Source: Plecoglossus altivelis
Taxonomy: Eukaryota > Chordata > Actinopteri > Osmeriformes > Plecoglossidae
Assembly (NCBI GenBank): GCA_036571765.1
Contig: BROE01000010.1
Location: 9,495,101 to 9,559,100, forward strand
Direction: 5' to 3'
Length of the DNA stretch: 64,000 nucleotides
Shown here: positions 26,370 through 38,975 of the stretch, piece after piece
Numbering within the stretch: position 1 is the stretch's first letter
Layout: the number at the start of each line of letters is the position of its first letter
The notes under the pieces: model-generated
Told to the model about the DNA's origin: nothing
Databases searched by the model: none
What the model saw: only the letters and a program-made list of their open reading frames with translations
Translations under genes and position numbers: made by a program

Positions 26370-26853
26370 TACGGAGGCTTCCAACCTAGGACATGATTTT
26401 TTTTTTGAAGCTGTTAAAAAGGCACACGGCAAAGAATGAGGACATGGGGAGTGTAGGGGAGGGATGGTGCGGGGTGGTGACAGACGACCTGGCAGACAAA
26501 GACAGAAAGACGCTTGAGTTGCGGAAACAAATCCATGTCTGGAAGCAGTTCCGTGTTCAGCATAGGCATTTCTACAGTAAAGAACTGTGTGGTTTGGGGG
26601 GGAGTACCGTCTGCTTGGGGGGGTAGGGGGGGCTGTGTGCTGTGTGCTGTGTGTACGGAGGCTTCCAACCTAGGACATGATTTTTTTTTTGAAGCAGTTA
26701 AAAAGGCACACGGCAAAGAATGAGGACATGGGGAGTGTAGGGGAGGGATGGTGCGGGGTGGTGACAGACGACCTGGCAGACAAAGACAGAAAGACGCTTG
26801 AGTTGCGGAAACAAATCCATGTCTGGAAGCAGTTCCGTGTTCAGCATAGGCAT
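26370..26853. repeat. Recent 200 bp direct duplication
   Basis: Copies at 26370-26569 and 26654-26853, 284 bases apart start to start, separated by 84 bases. By eye they differ at one base (gaagcTgtt versus gaagcAgtt) and even share the length of a ten-T run. Both begin TACGGAGGCTTCC and end GCATAGGCAT. The near identity points to a very recent duplication, or to an assembly artefact. Confidence 0.93.
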
Positions 26854-27596
26854 ATCTAGCTAGGGGGGGGGGCTGTGTGCAGTCATGGAATGACAGTCCC
26901 AAGCCTAAGAGGGGTTTGTGAGTGAGGAATAAGGAGTGGAGGGGGGTTCTGGGGGGTTGTCTGTATTCGAGATCCGACTTAGTGATTTGTGATAGTATCG
27001 TTCGGATACCGAGAAGTGTGGCGACTGGGAAGATACATTTGGGGGGGAGTGTTCTCTGATACCACTGTGTTCTCAGGTGGTGGGTGAGTTGTTCTATAGC
27101 AGCGTGTCCCTGGAGCCCAGCGCTCCGGGGTTTTGGCGGTACATTCTGGGTCGGGGTCCGGAACACTCCAGGGTTGTATCCAATCTCTGTTGGGATCCAG
27201 AGCACGCACGCTCACGCTCCCAACATCGCAGGAGGCAACGGTACAAACATTAAAAAAAAAAAAAAAAAACCCAAAAAAATAAAAATAAGACACGCTTTTA
27301 AACTTCAGTTCATTACGGGCACTTACCCCATTTGTGAAATTAAGGTGCAACGTTCTTTAGATCATGAATTTTCCTACATGGCAGACTCTGTCAAACAGAG
27401 TCTGCCTTCAGTCCTGTCTCACAGAAACCTTCTCCCTCCTCCTGCCCACAGATTCCCCCGGTGTGTCTGTGTGGTCACATGGAGTCTCTGCGCAATGATG
27501 AAGAGGAAGTATCAGAGAGACCGAGTGGATAAGGCCATCTCTGGCAGTTCTCAGGGTTGGGCGGGTAGGGCGGGGGCGGGGGCGGGGTTGGGGGGG

Positions 27597-30500
27597 CTAG
27601 TGAACGAAGATGTGCCGCAGCAGTTCGTCAGCCCAGGGCCTCTGCTTGGTGTCCACGAAGATGCGCTTGAGGAAGTCCCGGCAGTGGTCCGACACGTACG
27701 CGGGCAGCACGGGGTTGGTAGGCTGCGTGGCGATCTTAAAGATGGCCGCCATGGCCTCAAACTCGGCCCACGGCGGGCGCTGGGTCAGCATCTCCACGAT
27801 GGTGCAGCCCACACTCCTGTAAAAGAGCAAGATCAACCCTGGTCACTAACCATGACCCCCTCCTCTCATTCCTGACCCCTCTTAAGAACTTTCAAAGAAA
27901 GAAAAGAATTATGGGGACATGAACAGTCAGTCAAGCTACTTAAGAGAATAGGACAAAGACACCAGGACACAGAGTGACCACAGCACTTGGGACCCTTGTC
28001 GTTCTGTCTCACCAGATGTCGGCTTTCCTGCCGTAGCCCTCTCCACTGATGACCTCCGGGCTCATCCAGTAGGGGGTGCCGGTCACAGACGTGATGCCTG
28101 TTCCTGACAGGCAGATGGTCTGCAGCCGTCGGCTGGCCCCGAAGTCTCCTAGCTTCACGTTCCCCACCGAGTCCCTCAGGATGTTGGCCCCTACAGAACA
28201 CACCAGGGACAAGTGAGGTGAGGAAACTCCTGCTTTTTTGTGGTTTGCTCAAATGTGCGTCACCCGGCCTGTTTCAGGTACCCGCCACTCCCCATGCTGG
28301 AGCTCCCTGCAGAACCTGTCAGGTCTAACCTTTGATGTCCCTGTGGACGATCATGTTGCTGTGCAGGTAGGACACTCCCTCCAGGATCTGGCGGGTGTAT
28401 CGGCGTGTGACGTTTTCGGTCAAGGCACCGTACGACTTCAGCTGGTCCTTGATGGAGCCCTGCGGACCAGCAAAGGGTCATGTCAGAATCTGGGTGTCGG
28501 GATAGCAACGTAGGGAGGAGGGGAGGGGGGCGCAGCCTCAGAAAGCCCACACTCACCCCCGGCATGTACTCCATGAAGATGGACAGAGTCCTCTCGCTAG
28601 TGTCTCGGAGGCAGCCGTAGTACTGGACGATGCGCTCGTGACACAGGTTCTTCAGCAGCTGGATCTCACACTCCAAAGCGCTCACCTCCTGAGGACACAG
28701 CACAGGCAGAGGAGCGGTGGGTGAGCAGGCCCATCGCACGGGGGGGGGGGGATGATGTAGGACTCCTGCTCAGCCCACCTTGCTGGTTTCCGGGCTCTCT
28801 GGATCGAACTGGACCTGCTTGACGGCCAGCTCTCGTCCGGTGTCGGCGTCGTAGCAGAGGAACACCCTGCCGAATGCCCCCTGGCCCAGCAGTTTGCCCA
28901 GGCGCCAGTTGGTGGGTGCGCGTGGAGCTGGCGAAGGAGCATCAAAGGAATTAGCACAGAGAACTGCTATAGAAGGCACCAAATACATTTAAATCCCTTA
29001 GGCTGCAAAAGCTTTTCTGACTTATCAGCCTCCCTGTCAGCGTTTCAAACAACTCGTGCCCAGTTCTTTGCAGACGCCTTGAACCTCTCTCTCCTGACAG
29101 TGGTCCCTCCCTCCTCCCCCCTCCTCCTCCTCCAGTCTGACTCACAGCGACTGGGGGGACTGATGTCCATGACGGACAGGGTGGGCGTAGGGGTGGGCTC
29201 AATGTCGCTGCCCCTGCGCCTGCGGCCCGGCTCCTCCAGCTCAGGAGTGAAAATACTGCTGCCGCTGCTGGTGCTGGGGGACTGCTCCGTGGGACTGAAG
29301 TTGACCGGGGAGCGGAAGCCATGGACCTGGGTCCGCCGGGCTCGGGGGAAGGTCTTGCGGCCTGTGGGAAGAGATGGAGGATGAGCAGGGTAGGGAGGGG
29401 GAGAACGTGGGCCTTCATGACAGCAAATGTGTGGAGGTTGGAGGCGAGGGCCGAGGCGGGTGACCTCACCGTCGCTGTAGTCTTGGGGGCAGAAGGGGAC
29501 ATGGTAGCGCCGAGGGTACGTTCCCCCTTTACCTGACTTCTCAAACATGGGGATGTCACATTCTGCAGCAAGCCGAGAAGCAGGGGAGAGGACAGATGGC
29601 AGTTAAACTCCTCTCCAAACACTTGCTATGTGAATCAAACGAATTGTTGATATGATGCCAGCTCTAAAACAGGAGCAGCAGTTTACCCGTGAAGTCTTGA
29701 TGATTGTCTGGGTAGCTCTGTGCTCTGGGCATACGGGACTTGGGATAATCACTGCAAGGCACGCAGACAACAAATCAAGTTTATCTTCAGTTAATACCGA
29801 CGGGCGAGATCCTGAATGGTTTCTAGGCCTGCATCGCTCACCTGTCTAGAGGACTGTCGAGGGAAGGACAACTCCCTGATGCAGAGTTCTCTGGACTGCT
29901 CATGGACAGCGGGTCCAGCATCTGGGGAAGACATAACAAAGGGGTTCATTCTGGTTTCATCCTCTTTCGTTGCCTAGAGGACGAAGTTCATGAGACTCTC
30001 TTGTCATCTTCAAATCTATGCATGTATGCCGTTTAACTCTGTGTGCAGACTATCTACTGTCCATATCCTTGTGGACTTTAGAAGAACAGTGCTTCCAGAG
30101 CCAGCTACCTGGTCCATGCTCTCTGGAATGAACTCGCCCTCGCTGTAGATGCTGGTGAAGGAGCCATTCCTGGCCACCTGCTGGAGGGCATCGGGAATGT
30201 AGCCTGGAGGGGGCGAGCTGCGATCTGTAGAGTGGGACCCTGGGAGGAAAAGGGAAATCAGATCACTACATCGGACCCCGATGCTAGCCTGCTCACACTC
30301 ATGCAAACCCAATCTGTATTGTGGAGGCCCATACAACTTCCTGACTGATCCCGGCAGGTGACCGGGCAAGCCAGCCATGTGCAGCTTGATTAAGTCGCAT
30401 GGAAGGCATTGGAGTGTTTCAAGAGCAGAGAAGAGGCCTACCTAACAAAGCCAGCATATTCTTAGTAATCTCTGCGCCTCTGAAGCCTGTGTTGTCCAGG

Positions 30501-31682
30501 TCTTCAAAGGATGGCAACAGATCCAGGCCAGAGGAAGACGACTGGAACGGAGAACATCCATCATCAACACATGCAAAACAAGTTACACGGTAACACTAGA
30601 TCCCCCAAACTTGTTGTTGAATCAGATTGAGGAAAATGGGCTGTGTGCTGGTCTGCTGGGCCTGGTTACTGACCTGAGACGAGGCCTGGAGCACCAGAAG
30701 GATCTTGAGGCTCTTCATGAGGACGCTGCGATCCAGCAGCTGGACAGCCTTGTCAAGGTCATCTTGAGTGGTCAGGGGAATCACCAACTGGTGCATTGAA
30801 AGGAAAAATTACATTTGGGTGAGAATTGTTTCCCCTCACTAATAGTAAACGAAACATAACCAGGAATATCTAATCTTTCTTAGAAAGGCCTGAGATTCAA
30901 GTAATGATCAAATAAAATGATATGGAAGGTTATTGAATGATATCTTGCCAACCTCATTGTTGGTGTAATGAAGGTCCATTGCTTGACCAAAGGCCACCTT
31001 GGCCTTTTGCTCAAGGTCATCTAGTTTGACTGGGCGAGGAAACTGCAAGATCCTGTTAAAGATTACGACACTTGGTAAAACTGGTATCACAAGGAGGAGG
31101 AAGAAAATGTGGCAAAACTAACATGTAACAAACTCGTGAGTGATTACAGCAATTTGTATGGCAATTTGGCAACTCAGGATTTCAAAGAAGTGTCCCTTTC
31201 CATTTAAATACCTTGCAGTAAATATGTTATTCATTCATCATCATAATAATAATCTTATGAATCATTTTTTTTTTTTTAACTGACGGCTGCCCATCTTACC
31301 TTTTCTCCCCTTTGAACTCAAACTTCACACGTACATCGTTCTGTAAGAAAAATGCATACATTGATGCGCTTCAGGTGATGGCAGGACATGGGACTGTTAC
31401 CAAGTAAGTTCTATTGCTGGTTGGGTTGTGTGGCACAAGAGCCCACCTGGTTCTTTGGGGAGGAGACCTTGGGTTTGCCCAGGTCAGACAGAGACATGGC
31501 AGGGCGGCAGGAGCGTTGCAGTTCGGCCAAGTCCTGCATGATAGAGTTCAGTGCCGCCTCCTTTTCATCTGGAAGTATCAAGAACACTCACTCAATGACA
31601 ACACTTCAATAGTGCACGACTGTCAAATATCAAAGACCAGACCAGAGATTTAAAAAAGAAAATGATAGCTACCCATCATCAT
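27597..31682 (-). CDS. map3k2: Mitogen-activated protein kinase kinase kinase 2
   Basis: MEKK2, a cytosolic Ser/Thr kinase that phosphorylates MEK5 and MKK7 upstream of ERK5 and JNK. Exons: 31682-31673, 31568-31447, 31340-31300, 31052-30953, 30787-30674, 30541-30442, 30239-30109, 29921-29842, 29751-29687, 29562-29470, 29361-29146, 28927-28779, 28688-28557, 28459-28330, 28190-28013, 27816-27597; 626 aa (human 619). Numbering from the MDE methionine at 31676: PB1 domain ~43-122 (LHYTNNELVIPL, LDDLEQKAK), linker with DRSSPPPGYIPD and KGGTYPRRYHV, kinase domain from ~364 with GQGAFGRV (370-377), catalytic K392, HRDIKGAN (488-495), DFG (508-510) and MSPEV. The C-terminus LLRHIFVH matches MAP3K2 rather than MAP3K3. 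Three ATGs in a row precede MDE homologues; the first is used here. Exon 1 continues open upstream to the acceptor at 31746, with another in-frame ATG at 31727-31725. Confidence 0.95.
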
Positions 31683-33323
31683 GGCACTTTGATTCACCCA
31701 GGAGTCCAGGACAGCGGATTCTCCCATCAAAGGGGCTCCTATCTCCTGTAACAGCAATGGATTGCAGCGTGTATGTGTCATGTGTATTTTTTCCATGGTC
31801 GCCGAGTCTAACCCATAGTTGATGTCACTTGGTCTACTTGTCAATCATGCTAGAGGTTAGCTTTAGGGGCTAATCATGTCAACCTCCCATTATAAGCATT
31901 CGGCACGGTATGTCAGTTTTATTGTCACTGAGTGTGACAAATTGATGCGAATGTAGTACTAAGGTACAAGGGTTCAGAATACGTTTCTGAAGGCAGATAG
32001 ATCCCATGTTGTTTAGTTAGCTAGTCAGAACTGATATAGTACCTGGTCGTATCATATCCTGTAGATACGGTCGAAAATCAGATTTTTCAAATGTGCTACA
32101 CCGTCCAACTACACCAGCAAATTGGTCGACTTTTCAAATGTTTGCAACAGCCAAGGATTGGGTCAAACACAGACGATGACACTGACAGCTAGCATCTCAT
32201 TGCTAATAGCATGTTACCTCCCAAGTGTCAATAATGTTCGCGCTGATATGGTGTATATTAGCGTCAAGGTGACATTCGAACAGTTTGACAATGTGCCTGG
32301 TCAACATTTACTCACTAGGATTGACGATGTGGGCAGTAGAGAAAGTTATGTCTGTCAAGCCAGTTAACGCGTGTTAGCTTCTGTCGATCATAACTCGCTC
32401 ACGGCAAGATCAAGTTTAGCTACCACATTCTAGCTACTTAGCGTTAGCCCGAAACAACCCGACGTTGTCAAGATAGCAAGGTTGGAAACAAGTAGCCAAG
32501 TTTCGACTTATTCAGTACTAAATTATATGATTAGCAGTGTCCTATATTACCTGGGTGTGTTTTCTTCCGTTACTTCCTCATCCACAGGGCCGATGGAGCC
32601 CCGGGCCTGGCTGACAGTTCTGTTTGAGGAAGTAAGTTTAAGGTCCGCTTCGAAGTTTAGTTGAGGTCCAGGGCCCCAGATACCGAGGCCGAACACTTGA
32701 TAACGCTCCTACAAGATCGATATAAATGGGCAATTATGCAGCCTATTCAATAGCTCAAACCTAAAAACAGCACATACTCGTTTAAGACGACTAATTTGTT
32801 CCACGACGACCAAATGTAACCAACAGCCAGCAAGCTGGCTACAATTGCTAGCTACCCCAGAACAGCAAAGCTTGTTGGAAGAGTCCAACAACAACACACG
32901 TCCAGTGATGTCAGAGTAACGTGCGCATCTCATTTGTGTCATTTCATCATCAAAATAATTTGCGTTTATCTGCTGGAGGATGTTTTTTTGTATTCTTCGT
33001 ATCTGTATTCGTGTAAACGAATTGTTTCAATGGATTGAGTTGCAGAACGTGTTTGCAAGTTTCCTTATTAAAGAGAGGATGGCATCTCTGAAATGTGCAC
33101 TGACTGACCACATTTTAACCCCCTCTCGGGCACTCGCATACATAATCTAGAAACTTATACAGGTTATAGGCAAGTCATTCCATTCATTATCGCATATTGT
33201 CATGGTAATACTACTTTTCAATCAAGCATTTATGAAAAAAAATGAAAACCTAATATTACTGAGGTTCATCATGCGTCCAAAATCATCAGACAAGTGGGGA
33301 ACCACTTTTCTTAGGGCTCCGGG

Positions 33324-33567
33324 GAAATCTGTTCCTCTGTGTTCTCAGTGTAAAAGACAGGTGTATAGATTAAACTTGTTATACACAACAGGAAATCTGT
33401 TGCTCTTTGTTCTCAGTGTAAAAAACTGGTGTATAGAGTAAACTTGTTACACACAACAGGAAATCTGTTCCTCTTTGTTCTCAGTGTAAAAAACTGGTGT
33501 ATAGAAAAAAACTTGTTACACACAACAGGAAATATGTTCCCCTTTGTGTTCTCAGTGTAAAATACTG
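33324..33567. repeat. Minisatellite-like tandem array, unit about 68 bp
   Basis: Units start at 33324, 33392, 33460 and 33529 (the last is partial). Each opens GAAATCTGTT (GAAATATGTT in the last), holds a TTCTCAGTGTAAAA block, and the complete ones end CACAACAG. The copies are contiguous, so this is not a CRISPR array. Confidence 0.95.
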
Positions 33568-33593
33568 TTTTTGTTGTTAAAGACTGGTTTTGT

Positions 33594-33642
33594 GGTGCTC
33601 TTACACTGAGACCACCCTTTGTGGTCTCAGTGTAAGAGCACC
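33594..33642. repeat. Perfect inverted repeat, 22 bp arms, 5 base loop
   Basis: Left arm 33594-33615, loop CCTTT 33616-33620, right arm 33621-33642. No mismatch was found in the 22 pairs. The right arm contains TCTCAGTGTAA, the same block that recurs in each unit of the adjoining tandem array. Confidence 0.95.
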
Positions 33643-34214
33643 GACTTGCCTAATTATCATACAGTACTAATTATTTGTGTCTGCAACAAAACGCAGGGTT
33701 ATGTTAAAAACGAAAAACGACACACTCAATAATATAATTGATAACATTAAACTAAAATATAAAGAACCACCCGAACAAGCAAATGCTCACGAAGAACAAT
33801 GCATTTCAAGAACATATTGAAATACCCTAGTACTGAAGGCTACACTAAACGGATTGGCACTAACTGTTGCCGACTGAAAACAGGTACTAACCATTGAGCA
33901 ATACAATTTACGATAATATACTTTAAATCCTGCTTTTGAGTGCAAATTAAGTAACGTGAACATGAATAAATGTACCTCGTGCCCATGAAACGTAGGTAGC
34001 GTACTGTGAATAGAAACGTGATAATATAAATCGCATTTATCTCGACTAAGAGAAAAATTGGTATCACACGAACGCACACGCACAAGGAAGGGGGAACCAG
34101 GATGGTGTTGTTGACAACAGCGCCCCCTAGTGAGCACACTTCAATTTACGAATTGCGTCACAAATTGAAAGAACCCACTCAGTCTTACCGAATTTTGCGT
34201 CAATTGAATTAAAG

Positions 34215-34316
34215 CCAATGGAGGGACGTCGTTTCTGTTGCATCTGTACGTGTAGATAGTACGTTTAGCTTCCTTGGCTTGGAGAGTCACTTAAAGTTCG
34301 TTTGAGTTATATATAG
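34215..34316 (+). promoter_or_regulatory. Candidate ndfip2 promoter elements
   Basis: A CCAAT box (34215-34219), a GACGTC CRE-like core (34225-34230) and a TATATATAG stretch (34308-34316) lie in order 57-160 bases upstream of the ndfip2 start codon. Each is common by chance; their order and position are the support. Confidence 0.45.
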
Positions 34317-34372
34317 CAAGATTACTGACTGTTTCCTGGCTGGTCAGCTTGCCAGCTGAGTCTAACGTCGAG

Positions 34373-35311
34373 ATGGACCAGGCAGCAAGCCGATATCAAG
34401 TGGTGAGTCAAAACAATCGTCATGGCCTAGGCTAGAGCTAATATAAACAGAACAGTTTAAACAGTAAAGACAATATCGTTGTGTTAAACTCTGAGATATC
34501 CCATTCTAAACTAAATTAACTTTCTAGTGCCCAAGCTTTTATATTTTGTCAAATACTTTTGGTCAAATCTGGTATTATTGTCTGATATTTGTAATTCTAG
34601 CTACTTAGCTATGAGTGTGGAGCTAAGCAGCTAGCGAGCTAAGCAGTTGTCTGGCTGTCACTTCCGCATCTGGCAAGCGATAGCCAGATGCTGAAGCATC
34701 TACAACAAGGCCGTGGTTGCTAACTAAATACATGCTACTGTCAGCCGTTAGATCGTTAGGCTACCTCTGTGGGTATACAATAATGTACACTTATTAATGT
34801 TGTCAACCATCTTATTTGTAGCATGCCAATGAAATAAGCTAATAAGTGACATCCTAAACCTTCTTGAGACCTAGCTCGGGCTATAACCAACGTTTAGTAC
34901 GATACTGTTAGAGCTAGCACACCACTGCTGGCTAGAGTAGCTCTAGCCAGTCGTGGACGGACTTTTTTTTTAACCTGCTAGACTAGATCTATCTCTTTTC
35001 TAGCTGGATAGCTGTGTCAAGATTTCTTGACGCAACTCAAGACAATTCCAACCTTCCTCATGACACATCGAGCAATGGAAATGTATGTTTACATTTCCTC
35101 CATCGCCAGAACTGTCAGCCATAACCACAAGCCATCTTAGATGTAGACTAGCCATTTCAGTAGTCAGTCGCTAGGCAACTGTGGTTTTTGCGTTAATGTG
35201 TCATCGCTTGTCAGATTTTCCATATTGAAACTAATCTGGATTTAGATGCACACAGTTGAAAACTGTCTTTTTTTAACTTTATTTTTTATTTTTACAAGAG
35301 GTTAAGTCTCT

Positions 35312-35351
<40 letters not shown>

Positions 35352-38300
35352 CCCCCCTCCCCCCAAACACACGCACAACATAGTAAAGCTCTTTCAGAGT
35401 TTGTAGCTGAAGGTAATGCTTGCTGCTTTATTAACTGACAATTAACTTGCAGTTCTCTCTTAGAGACATCTCTTATTAGATACGGGAGTATGCTTTTCAG
35501 TATAGGCACACGCAGCATCCATTCTTCTTGCACATTGACCCCTTCTGCATGGGCTAGTTCTTGTTACTGAGCAGGTAGCAGGCTAAACGTGAACCTGCTA
35601 AGCCACAAGACCTTCACCCAGAATCATGACCAGTGTGTAGAGATACTATGGACGTATAGCTTTTATACGTCGCTCGACCAAATAGCCTACCAGTTTGGGC
35701 AGCTACTGCACTGATGTTTCACAAGCTGTTTCACTCACAAGGCCTGAGCAGTCCACATTGTGTGAAGGCCTGGAAGCGTCGTGTTATTGTGCTGTTTGAG
35801 ATGCCTGTGAAGGGGTCTGCGAGTTTCAGACAGGTGCAGAGACTCCTTGGATTACCAACACCTCTTCTTATCCTCGTCTCATGACCATGTTGTTCGAAGA
35901 GCTCTACTGACAGGCAGTCAAATCATTTAGCCTATTTCACAGGTTTCTTGTGTATATGTTGCTGATGTGTATTTATATTTCAATAGAATATGGCCTCTTC
36001 CCACAAGCTCTCACACCCCTGCATTTAGGTCAGACCATGTTGAGCGCCGTGTTATATTTCCGTTTTTTTTCCCCCCACTGGCTCTCACATTCGCATTGAT
36101 TTATGTTACACAACCACTGGTGTGAGTGGGTCTGTGTGGAGAAGCAAGGCTTTTTTGAGGTTGGCTGACCAGTAGCATAATCCAGTCCTGTCTCCCTTAC
36201 CCACCCCAGTTACACAATGAGGATGACCTGTCGGAGGCCTCCACCAGTGCCCAGCCGTCCACCTCGGCCCAGATCAGCGTGACCCCAGAGCCCGCGCCAC
36301 AAGCGGGGGATGCCGAGGCCCCTCCTCCCCCCTACGCCAGCATCGCTCTGGGAGCCACTGCTGCAGGTACTTGATCGGCTCCTCACCGCTCCTCACCTCA
36401 CCACACCGTCCTGACCAACTAGCTCTCTCTCTTCTGTTGCCTTCCTGCAGAGAGCAGTTTTCAGGGCGACTTCCCCGTGCCGCCCCCCTACAGTGTTGCC
36501 ACCTCTCTGCCCACCTACGATGAGGCAGAGAAGGCCAAAGCAGCATCCTTGGCTGCCTCGGCTGTGGAAGTCATACCACGGGTAGGATGGAAGTTACACA
36601 CACACAAAGACACTCACACAGACCCACATACGCATGCATGAAAGGCAAGTCTGTTTTAGGGCACTCTGCCTCAGGAGGAACAGCAAGAGTTCAAGGACAA
36701 CCCCTCTTAAGTATCGCATTTGCCCTCATTCCCATTTAACACAGTTGGACCTGGCTGGTGGAACTAAAAAGAGGATTCTGCTGGAATGTTGATGTTGTCT
36801 GAAGTCCCACAAGAGACATTTTGTTTTTACTGCTGTTGTTGCGTAGCAACATCATATCAAACCATGTATCTGTTTTGCAGGATGATGACTTCCCTCCCAG
36901 GGATGATTTCAGTGACGCAGACCAGTTGAGAGTTGGCAATGATGGCATCTTCATGCTGGCCTTTTTCAGTGAGTAGAGCAGCCAACATCTCTATTGCACT
37001 GATGATCAGTAACCCTTAAACATATCTGACAGACGGTCACTGAATACGAACTGAGTATGATAATTTAGCCTCTACCATTCTAAAACATTCATAGGCAGCA
37101 GTATCTCATCGCTTTGACTTGTGTGGATGAAATTGATCCGTTTGCTGTTGCTGCTGTTCTGTAGTTTTACCACTAGATGGCAACATTTAAACTGTTTTGA
37201 CTAGGGGGTTCTTTCAAACCAGTGTCTCTCTGCTGTTGATGGTGAATGCAAGAAACGAATGTTGGGGTGTCTAAGCCGTCATTTGCACGTAAAGGCCTTA
37301 TGTTGGACATTAGCTTCCGTACCTTCTTTTAAGGTTATGCTGTGTTTGTTTGCAGATGAGTACACTAGTGTGAAACGTCTTCAGCATTTTTGTCTCTGTC
37401 TCCCTACAGTGGCCTTTCTGTTCAACTGGATTGGATTCTGTCTGTCCTTCTGCTTGACCAACACCATCGCTGGTCGATACGGGGCCATATGTGGCTTTGG
37501 CCTCTCTCTCATCAAATGGATTCTCATCGTCAGGGTACGGTTAGCAGGCCCACACATTCGGAGAGAAATTGTCAATCCCAAATGTGTCGTCTAGAAGGAC
37601 TAGCTGCTGTTTCCAAGGAAGAAAGGCAATCAACAAGCTGTCAGAAAGCCCAATTCACTACTTCTCTCTTTATGAAACATGCATTGAGCCAAAGAACGAG
37701 TTGAACCTGACCTAAGAGTCTGAGGAATAAGGTAGCAACTACTGTGTGTGGTTATATCACAGCCTGAGCCCTAGCGTGGCTGGGTCAGGAAGCAGACACA
37801 CGCCCGGGCTTGTTGCTGGGACACATGACAGGGTGAGAAGGACACTTAGAACCAGATCCATGCTTCTCTGGCATTAATCAAAATCCCCTGTGTAATTTAC
37901 ACACAGGAAGAGGAACACCTGACCCTCCCCTGTCAGCAGGGAGAGATCTAGTTTGTAGCCTCGGGCTGGATCCATAGCAGCAAGGGGTGGGTAGAGGGGG
38001 GAGGCAGGCAGGGAGGGAGGGAGGGAGGGAAGGAGGGAGGGGGTCAAGTGATGAGAGGCAGAGACACTCCCACTGTGCGTGTTGCGCAACTAAAGTTTAG
38101 GCCTCGGCAGTGCTTACTGCACTGGCAGGAAAAATACTAATTAGCAAGTATAACACTGGCATCTTGTCCCCGGGAATGTCGTTTCACAGTGTGAAACTTT
38201 GTCGAATTCATTGCTTCACGTGTCAAATCTCCCACTGTGTCTAGTTATCATAAAAAAGGGTTTTGTTGCAGCATACATTGTGTACAGTTGTAATCCTATG

Positions 38301-38975
38301 TCAAATACTGAGATATGCTTTTAGTTAGGTGTAAGCTGTTAAACAATGAAGTGTGACTTTTTTTTTGCATGCTTACTTTGTTTTTTTTGTATCCACAGTT
38401 CTCTGACTATTTTACTGGATACTTCAATGGACAGTACTGGCTCTGGTGGATCTTCCTGATCCTTGGTGAGTCTGGAGGACAGACCAGACATGTCTTCATC
38501 CTTGCTGGTTTACGTATCATATCATATTTAGCACACTAACCCCCTCATAAAACATCCCCTCTAAAAATCATGATATTGATCATCACAATAAAGATAAAAA
38601 CAATTCATCTGAAGTGCCTTTCTCGAGCTGAAGACGCTACAAAGAGAGAGTAGCAAATGTAAATGTCATCTGGTGGCTGAGACAGTTAACCGCTCTTATT
38701 CCTCTCAGCATTTTCAAAAATCATCGAAACCATTTGAGGCTTTGATACTTTGACTGGCTCTGCTGAGCGAGTTAAAGCCAAGCGGGTCACGGGCAGCCCT
38801 TTGTAACACGCAGCTGTACAGTGGAGTGGGGGGGATTGTGTTTGTGCTCAACTCTGGCCTTCCCTCCCCAGGTCTCCTGCTGTTCTTCAGAGGGTTCGTC
38901 AACTATCTGAAAGTGCGCAACATGTCAGAAAGCATGGCCACCTCTCACAGAACACGCTTCTTCTTTCTCTATTAG
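34373..38975 (+). CDS. ndfip2: NEDD4 family-interacting protein 2
   Basis: Golgi/endosomal adaptor that recruits and activates NEDD4-family HECT ubiquitin ligases. Exons 34373-34402, 36210-36366, 36451-36581, 36881-36968, 37410-37534, 38399-38465 and 38872-38975 join in frame to 233 aa. The cytosolic N-terminus carries two PPPY motifs (APPPPYAS and PVPPPYSV) and an LPTY motif, the WW-domain ligands of the family. Three hydrophobic spans follow DADQLRVGNDGIFM: FMAFLFNWIGFCLSFCL, AICGFGLSLIKWILIV and YWLWWIFLILGLLLFF. The C-terminus MSESMATSHRTRFFFLY fits NDFIP2 better than NDFIP1. The start MDQAASRYQV aligns with the shorter mammalian NDFIP2 start. Its position near spry2 agrees with human 13q31. 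A strong GAG/GTGAGG donor two bases past the stop may allow a spliced 3' UTR. Confidence 0.96.
35307..35350. repeat. (CT)n microsatellite in ndfip2 intron 1
   Basis: About 22 CT dinucleotides followed by a C-run, inside the 1.8 kb first intron of ndfip2. Confidence 0.85.

Larger units (their letters stand above)
23975..27596 (-). other. Probable map3k2 3' untranslated region
   Basis: No coding exon was recognised in these 3.6 kb and the only nearby upstream stop on this strand is that of map3k2. The stretch holds a CA microsatellite (24425-24542), AT-rich segments, a poly-A run on the plus strand near 27251-27268 and the 200 bp direct duplication at 26370-26853. Assignment as UTR is inferred from position and polyadenylation signals. 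Confidence 0.5.
31746..34214. other. Head-to-head region between map3k2 and ndfip2
   Basis: This must contain one or more map3k2 5' noncoding exons and its promoter, because the first coding exon starts at a splice acceptor. A TTCCGTTACTTCC segment near 32566-32578 has ETS-like cores, compatible with a housekeeping promoter, but no transcription start can be fixed. The tandem array and hairpin at 33324-33642 also lie here. No coding exon was recognised. Confidence 0.45.

Noticed and set aside
26414..27205. 263-codon minus-strand frame over the duplicated segment
   Set aside because: It contains the same peptide twice because of the 200 bp duplication and lies past the map3k2 stop. No family resemblance; best read as 3' UTR.
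27084..27875. 263-codon plus-strand frame near the map3k2 3' end
   Set aside because: It crosses a poly-A/Lys run and the antisense of the last kinase exon and has no recognisable domain.
33324..33567. CRISPR-like repeat array
   Set aside because: Units are contiguous and similar along their whole length, with no spacers, and the DNA is from a vertebrate.
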